64,000 nucleotides of DNA from Effrenium voratum (Eukaryota > Sar > Dinophyceae > Suessiales > Symbiodiniaceae), in the NCBI GenBank assembly GCA_963377175.1, contig CAUJNA010001018.1, positions 55,740 through 119,739 of the forward strand. The letters are read 5' to 3'. Shown here in pieces: positions 60,040 to 64,000 of this stretch. The first letter of the stretch is position 1. Each line of letters begins with the position of its first letter. The position numbers and the translations under genes are program-made. The notes below the pieces were generated by a model. The model did no database searches. It worked only from the letters and a program-made list of their open reading frames with translations, and had not been told where the DNA came from.

Positions 60040-60846
60040 ATGCAGCTGAAGTATATGGGAAGCAAATCGTGGTTGGCCCCACATGTGGACCGGCTGCTGG
60101 GGGACGTCGCTGTGCTTCACTCTCCCTTCTTCGGCTCTGGAAAGCTGGAATACTACCTTGCCATCCGGCGTCCGGCCCTGAAGGTGCGTGGTGTCGACGC
60201 CTTTGAGCCCGTCGCAAACCTGCACCGCTGCTACTTAAGGCAAGACCCGGTCTTCCTGCGCTCCTTGCTGCGCCTGGCAGGGCGCAAGATAGACAGGCGC
60301 TTCTACTTCAGTCGCCTCCTGCCGGGCACTCAGAGAGGCCGCGCCGGGCGCCGGGCCGCCTGCTCGTACGTCCTGCTGCGCAACAGCTTCTCGGGAAAGT
60401 GGGGCTCCTTCACACAGCAGCGCCCGCTGGCGCTGAGCAGCGTGCGGCGTATGCAGCGGGCACCGCGCAATGTGACCGTGCGATGTCAGGACGCTCTGGG
60501 CTATCTACGCGCTCTGCCCCGCCAGGCGCCCCGACAGGCCGTATATGCCGATCCTCCTTACATCTTCCCAGGCCGCAGCATGAACTACTATGGCACGAGG
60601 AGGCGGGGGCATGACCTGGCCTTCCACTCGGAGCTCCGAGACGCGCTCTTCGCAAGCGGCCTGCCCTTTGTTCTGAGCATAAACGACGTGCCTGAAGCCT
60701 GGGAGCTCTACAGCAGGGCAGGCTCCATCACAAGGCTGTGCTCGGGCAAGAACGGCTCCAAGCCAGAGCTGCTGGTAGTGCGTCAGGGCAATCCTGTGTG
60801 TGGCGCAGGAATGGCTGGGGCAATCCTGTTGCCAGCGCAGAATTGA
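60040..60846 (+). CDS. D12-class N6-adenine DNA methyltransferase
   Basis: 268 codons. MQLKYMGSKSWLAPHVDRLL is the N-terminal K-x-x-G-S-K start of Dam/D12 enzymes; SPFFGSGKLEYYLAIRRPAL is motif I (F-x-G-x-G); ACSYVLLRNSFSGKWGSF is the usual N-x-F-x-G-x segment; VTVRCQDALGYLRALP is motif III region; AVYADPPYIFPGRSMNYYG is motif IV (D-P-P-Y); LPFVLSINDVPEAWELYSR is the S-x-N-D block; GKNGSKPELLVVRQ is the C-terminal E-L-L/I block. All expected motifs are present and the frame is intact, so this is the best-preserved enzyme in the window. The last 20 residues (NPVCGAGMAGAILLPAQ) are encoded by the adjoining GGCAATCCTGTG repeats and are not native. In the viral block it probably protects or marks viral DNA (GATC-type target is inferred, not shown). 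Confidence 0.85.
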   Translation: MQLKYMGSKSWLAPHVDRLLGDVAVLHSPFFGSGKLEYYLAIRRPALKVRGVDAFEPVANLHRCYLRQDPVFLRSLLRLAGRKIDRRFYFSRLLPGTQRGRAGRRAACSYVLLRNSFSGKWGSFTQQRPLALSSVRRMQRAPRNVTVRCQDALGYLRALPRQAPRQAVYADPPYIFPGRSMNYYGTRRRGHDLAFHSELRDALFASGLPFVLSINDVPEAWELYSRAGSITRLCSGKNGSKPELLVVRQGNPVCGAGMAGAILLPAQN

Positions 60847-60900
60847 GGCGGCAATCCTGTGCCCAACGCAGGATTGCCAGGCCCGCACCAGGCCCGCACC
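60784..60900. repeat. Imperfect 30-35-bp repeats after the methyltransferase
   Basis: Three units beginning GGCAATCCTGT(G/T) followed by GCGCAGGAAT/GCGCAGAATT/ACGCAGGATT at about 60,787, 60,818 and 60,850, then a duplicated CAGGCCCGCAC. They supply the final codons of the methyltransferase frame. Confidence 0.75.
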
Positions 60901-60984
60901 AGGCCCCAATCCGACTTTGGTATGGAGCGAGGTCGGATTTCCGACTTCGCTTTTCCAAGCCTGTTGCGCACTTTTCGGCCCCAA

Positions 60985-61530
60985 AAGAGAGCGGTGACGA
61001 AGCGGTGACATCGCGGTGAGACCGTTTTTGGGCCGAAAAGGGACTGGTAACGAGAGCCCATGGTGACATGGCTAAGGCGTTGGTCTCCGGAGCGACGTTT
61101 CGGAGGTTCGATTCCTCCACGGTGCCTCGGCGGGCTGACGTGTTAGAGACCGGTGACATCGGCGGTGACTAGTTCAGCGCCGTGTCTCGGCGGGCTGTCG
61201 GGCTCCGAGCCTGGTCCTCGGCGGGCTGGCGCGTCAGACACTGGCTGACTCCGTGCTGTGCCTCGGCAGGCTGACGCGTTAGAGACCGGTGACTTCGGCG
61301 GTGACAAGCTTGCGGGCTCAGGTTTTTCGGGGCAGAAAACGGATTTCGGAGCACGGCGAACACCTGGAGCAGGTTTTCCGCGGAAAACGAGCGAATTTGG
61401 AGGCCCAGGCAGCACATTTGACGCAGGACACGAAAAACGCACTTTTCGGAGTTTGCCGTTTTCGGCGCTTTTTGCTCCAAAAACGGAGCGGTGACGAAGC
61501 GGTGACTTCACTGGTGACAAGTTCAGCGGG
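60985..61530. repeat. GGTGAC-rich low-order repeats
   Basis: GCGGTGACGAAGCGGTGAC occurs at about 60,990 and 61,489; ACCGGTGAC(A/T)TCGGCGGTGA at 61,149 and 61,280; (T/C)CGGC(G/A)GGCTG(A/G)CG(T/C)GTTAGA at 61,128 and 61,265. Several interleaved direct repeats of 20-35 bp make up most of this 0.55-kb intergenic region. Confidence 0.7.
61050..61130 (+). other. tRNA-like sequence / possible SINE head
   Basis: GGTTCGATTCC at 61,105-61,115 is a perfect Pol III B box inside a perfect T arm (GGAGG TTCGATT CCTCC). Upstream TGGCTAAGGCGTTGGTCT resembles a shortened A box/D arm, and CGTTG/CGACG can pair as an anticodon-like stem, but with a 10-base loop. The expected acceptor complement of ACGGTGCC is not found at the 5' side. 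So it is a tRNA relic or tRNA-derived SINE head, not a working tRNA. Confidence 0.45.
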
Positions 61531-61613
61531 TTGGAAATTATGCAGTTTTGAGCCGTTTTGGGACCAAAAATCCCAAATAATTAGGGTAGTATAGGCTGCC
61601 TTTCCTTACTACT

Positions 61614-61735
61614 CAGGCCTCCTCGCATCCGCGGAACCTTGCTCAAGCTCCTTTTTCGGGCAACAAGTAGGTGCAGGCCTCCCGGCATCCCGGGAGCCTT
61701 GAGCAAGCTCCTTTTTGGGGCAACAAAGCTAAATG
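61614..61735 (+). repeat. Direct repeat pair before the integrase relic
   Basis: GCATCCGCGGAACCTTGCTC, AAGCTCCTTTTTCGGGCAAC and the diverged second copy GCATCCCGGGAGCCTTGAGC, AAGCTCCTTTTTGGGGCAAC, about 60 bp apart. A related GGCCTCCTCAGGCCTTACCG ... CGTTTTGGGGCAAAAA occurs after the integrase at 62,618-62,690, so the relic is bracketed by copies of the same short sequence. Confidence 0.7.
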
Positions 61736-62400
61736 AAGGCGCTGAGGAACCTGGCCGACGGCTGTACCGACTCGCAAGGCAGCGCGACCTTGACGTAACG
61801 CAGGCCATGGCCTTCGAGGCGCTCCCGGCCCCGCGCGCTGGGCAAGTCGGCCGCCGAGGGGCCGAACGACCGGCTGCAGGCCGACCTTATCGACTTCAGC
61901 CAGAACACGCGGGGGAAGACGAAGTACGGCCTGGTGGTATGGACGTCTTCACCCGGGCCGCCGTGGAACCTCTGCAGAACAAGAACGCCAAGACGGTGGG
62001 CCGCGCCACCAAGCGCGCCGCGCGGGAGCTGACGGGGGACGACGGGAACTTTGGGGTCACGACAGACCTGGGCAACAAGTTTGCCACGCTGCGGAAGCCG
62101 TGCACCGCACGAAGCGGCCCGAGGACCGCAACGCCATTGCCGTGGTGGACCGGGGCATCCAGACGCTGAAGAAGGACCTGGCCACAAGGGTGGCGCGCAA
62201 GGGCGGGCAGTGGAGCGACCACTTCAAGCGGGCGGCCGGGGCCTACAACGCGCGGCCCCACGAGACGGTGCACGGCGCGCCCGAGGACACGGAGAAGCAG
62301 CCGGCCACGAGTTTAGGGTCCTCCAAGACAACGCCGACAAGTTCCAGCGGCGCGTAAAGGCGGTTCCGAGCGCCGACGAACGCGGCGAGGAGCTTTAACG
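61732..62400 (+). pseudogene. Retroviral-type (rve) integrase of Polinton-like element
   Basis: RLYRLARQRDLDVTQAMAFE (N-terminal block also at 3.1 kb); after a shift LQADLIDFSQNTRGKTKYGL, VVMDVFTRAAVEPLQNKNAK (first catalytic Asp in L-I-D-F, then V-x-D-V-F-T-R); VTTDLGNKFATL (second Asp); after another shift HRTKRPEDRNAIAVVDRGIQ and TLKKDLATRVARKGGQWSDH, where the third acidic residue of D,D-35-E appears as Asp (V-V-D-R); then FKRAAGAYNARPHETVHGAP and DNADKFQ at the end. This is the integrase of Polinton/Maverick type, which inserts linear viral DNA. At least three frameshifts; inactive. An AT-rich TTTTTTTTAGG follows. Confidence 0.8.
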
Positions 62401-63088
62401 GCGACGTGCAGCAGCTGGGGGTGGACTCCATGACCGTCCGCAGCACGGAGGGGCGCGAGACCCTGCTGAAGCTGGCGCGCCGGCGCCGCAGGGCAGCGGC
62501 AACGCGGCGGGCCGGCTGACAAGACGGGGCAGTAAGGCAGCTGGACGACTTTCTGGCGCCTCCAAGGCCCAGGACCCTTGACTAGCCTCTTTGAAAATGT
62601 TTTTTTTAGGCACGCTCGGCCTCCTCAGGCCTTACCGTTTCCGAGGAAGCTTGATCAGACCCGTTTTGGGGCAAAAAAAAACTTTGATCACACTTAAGTT
62701 GGAATTGCCTGATCGAGCGAAAACACTAGAAAAAAAGGTTTTGAGACATTGCGCGGGCTGGGGGGGAATTCCGGAGCTGCTCATCTTCTTTTTTTGGGTT
62801 AGGGTTTGGGTGCTTGGGAAACCAACGGTTGGATGAACCAATCAAATGAGCGGGAGCTGGCATGGGCAACCCGTCTAGTGCCTATATCAATATAGACACT
62901 GGAAGAATAGCATTTTGTGGCGCAAAACCGCACAAATGTCCCTGGGTTTGGGGTTGTTGCAAACGACGCAATCACGATCTTCTGTCTCTGTGCCACGTGT
63001 TTGCCTGAAAAGCTACAGCTCGTCCGCCTTGCGCTTCTTGCCGCGGGCAAGCAAGGCGCACATCCTTGCTTGCACTTCGGCGAACAGA
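62401..63088. other. No recognisable gene
   Basis: About 0.7 kb. It includes short poly-T/poly-A runs (62,600-62,607, 62,675-62,682) and a copy of the sequence that precedes the integrase (62,618-62,690). Nothing else is supportable. Confidence 0.4.
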
Positions 63089-63856
63089 TTAGTAAGGCAA
63101 AATATGCCTGTGCTCACCGAGACGCGGAGAAGGCAAGGGCCGAAAAATTGGTTGTAGTGAGACTCCATGAACTTGCAAAACTTCCACAGTTCCCGCCCAG
63201 ATCCTCAACATGTAGGTCAGCACTGTTATGGTGCTGCCCAAGCGCCAAAATAATCTGTACATCTCGATATTGCCCGGCGTTCTCTCTGTGGCCAGCGTGC
63301 ACCAGAGACTCTGGATGGCGCGAAGAGCGCTGCTCATGGCAGGAGTGGGCGCCTTAGAAGCGGGCTTGGGCGCAGCGGGCTCGGGCGCAGGAGCGGGCTC
63401 AGGTTTCATGGGCGCCTTGGCAGGAGCGGGCTCGGGCGCGGAGCGGGCTCAGGTTTCATGGGCGCCTCGGTTTCATGGGCGCCTTGGCAGGAGCGGGCTT
63501 GGGCGCAGGAGCGGGCTTAGGTTTCATGGGCGCCTCGGCAGGAGCGGGCTTGGGCGCAGGAGCGGGCTCACTTTTGATGGGCGCCTTGGCAGGAGCGGGC
63601 TCGGGCGCATCGGCAGGAGCATCCATGCCAAGCTTCCTCATCCGGCTCGGCGTTGGTTGAGCCGGTGCGCGCAGGCCGTTGCGCTTTTCACCAGCTCGTC
63701 TCCGTCCATGCGCTGCACGGAGGAGAGTTCCCCCCGGAGCCGATCCCTGGCCCCCTTCACCTTCTCAAAGGTGGTGCCTCTCGGCAGTGCGTCAGCCGCG
63801 CTCACGGCGGCGAGCAGGCGCTCGTGCGCAGTCACAGCGCCCGCAGGGGCAGACAT
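63089..63856 (-). pseudogene. Pro/Ala/Lys-repeat protein with hydrophobic C-terminus
   Basis: First frame from ATG 63,856: MSAPAGAVTAHERLLAAVSA, RGTTFEKVKGARDRLRGELS, MDGDELVKSATACAHRLNQR, ending in ATGA, which is also the ATG of the next frame (63,641: MRKLGMDAPADAPEPAPAKA). That frame has 3-4 repeats of about 48 bp encoding PAPAPKPAPAKAPMKPK. A one-base loss at about 63,442 moves to a third frame: PAPEPAAPKPASKAPTPAMS, SSALRAIQSLWCTLATERTP and a hydrophobic MYRLFWRLGSTITVLTYMLR segment. Likely one protein with a Pro-rich spacer and a membrane-active or helical end, reminiscent of minor virion proteins. No family recognised. Confidence 0.4.
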
Positions 63857-64000
63857 CGTCGGCGCGAGGGGAAGCGAGGCAACGACGGCGCAAAGAGTGG
63901 CTGCAGGCGGCAAAAGAAATTGCACAAGTCGACCCTCGTGCCCACACTGGTTGTGGCCAAGTGTTGATGACCGTCTTTGAGACAAGCATATGACTACTGG

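Noticed and set aside
61050..61130. Functional tRNA gene
   Set aside because: T arm is perfect, but the acceptor stem cannot be closed and the anticodon loop would be 10 bases.
63228..63980. 250-codon forward frame rich in Gly/Arg/Ser
   Set aside because: It is the antisense of the Pro/Ala/Lys-repeat protein, whose reverse-strand reading has a plausible start, low-complexity spacer and hydrophobic end.

Overview
The window looks like nuclear DNA of a dinoflagellate. That is an inference from content: it is packed with decayed Copia-type retroelements whose pol proteins carry methyltransferase-like domains, with tyrosine-recombinase (DIRS-like) retroelements and their gag proteins, with long simple-sequence tracts, and with fragments of a Polinton-like DNA virus. 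I found no intact single-copy host gene, no rRNA and no functional tRNA. Almost every recognisable coding region is broken by single-base frameshifts or stops.

Layout. 0-9.3 kb is repeat-dominated: two copies of a compound repeat built on long (TTG)n tracts, an (ATC)n-based satellite family, a 30-bp minisatellite, a fragment of a Polinton-type integrase at 3.1 kb and a Copia RNase H relic at 6.3-7 kb. 9.3-19.7 kb holds a methyltransferase-like relic, a duplicated SGNH-like reading frame facing a conserved reverse-strand tail, a Copia integrase relic and degenerate reverse-strand frames. 19,726-32,791 is one LTR retrotransposon on the minus strand with 360-bp LTRs (TGTGATT...AATCACA). It encodes a dUTPase-like domain joined directly to a Copia reverse transcriptase and RNase H, followed by about 7.5 kb of unrecognised coding sequence ending in K/E- and R/S-rich segments. 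Its body is sprinkled with short palindromes of the form S-TATC/T-S'. A tyrosine-recombinase fragment with GC-rich flank sits inside the dUTPase.

32.8-40 kb is gene-poor: a weak 228-codon frame, a 2.3-kb AT-rich degenerate tandem array with GC-rich islands, and an exact 162-bp direct repeat. 40.0-48.8 kb contains two minus-strand tyrosine-recombinase retroelements lying in tandem; the more complete one reads YR - gag - methyltransferase-like - RT - RNase H. At 49.1-49.85 kb a plus-strand Copia gag is cut off by the next block.

From 49.86 kb to the right edge lies a Polinton-like virus or its relics. Present are an inverted repeat flanking a 33-bp tandem array, a truncated beta-rich (possible jelly-roll) protein, the N-terminal part of a protein-primed-type DNA polymerase B up to the first exonuclease motif, an SSB-like candidate, a coiled-coil protein, a cytosine-methyltransferase-like protein, a zinc-ribbon protein, a minisatellite, a truncated A32-type packaging ATPase, a D12-class adenine methyltransferase, a frameshifted retroviral-type integrase and a proline/alanine-rich protein with a hydrophobic tail. 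No major capsid protein or polymerase palm domain is visible, so this copy is not autonomous as sequenced. The integrase N-terminus recurs at 3.1 kb and next to the inverted repeat, so the element family is multicopy.
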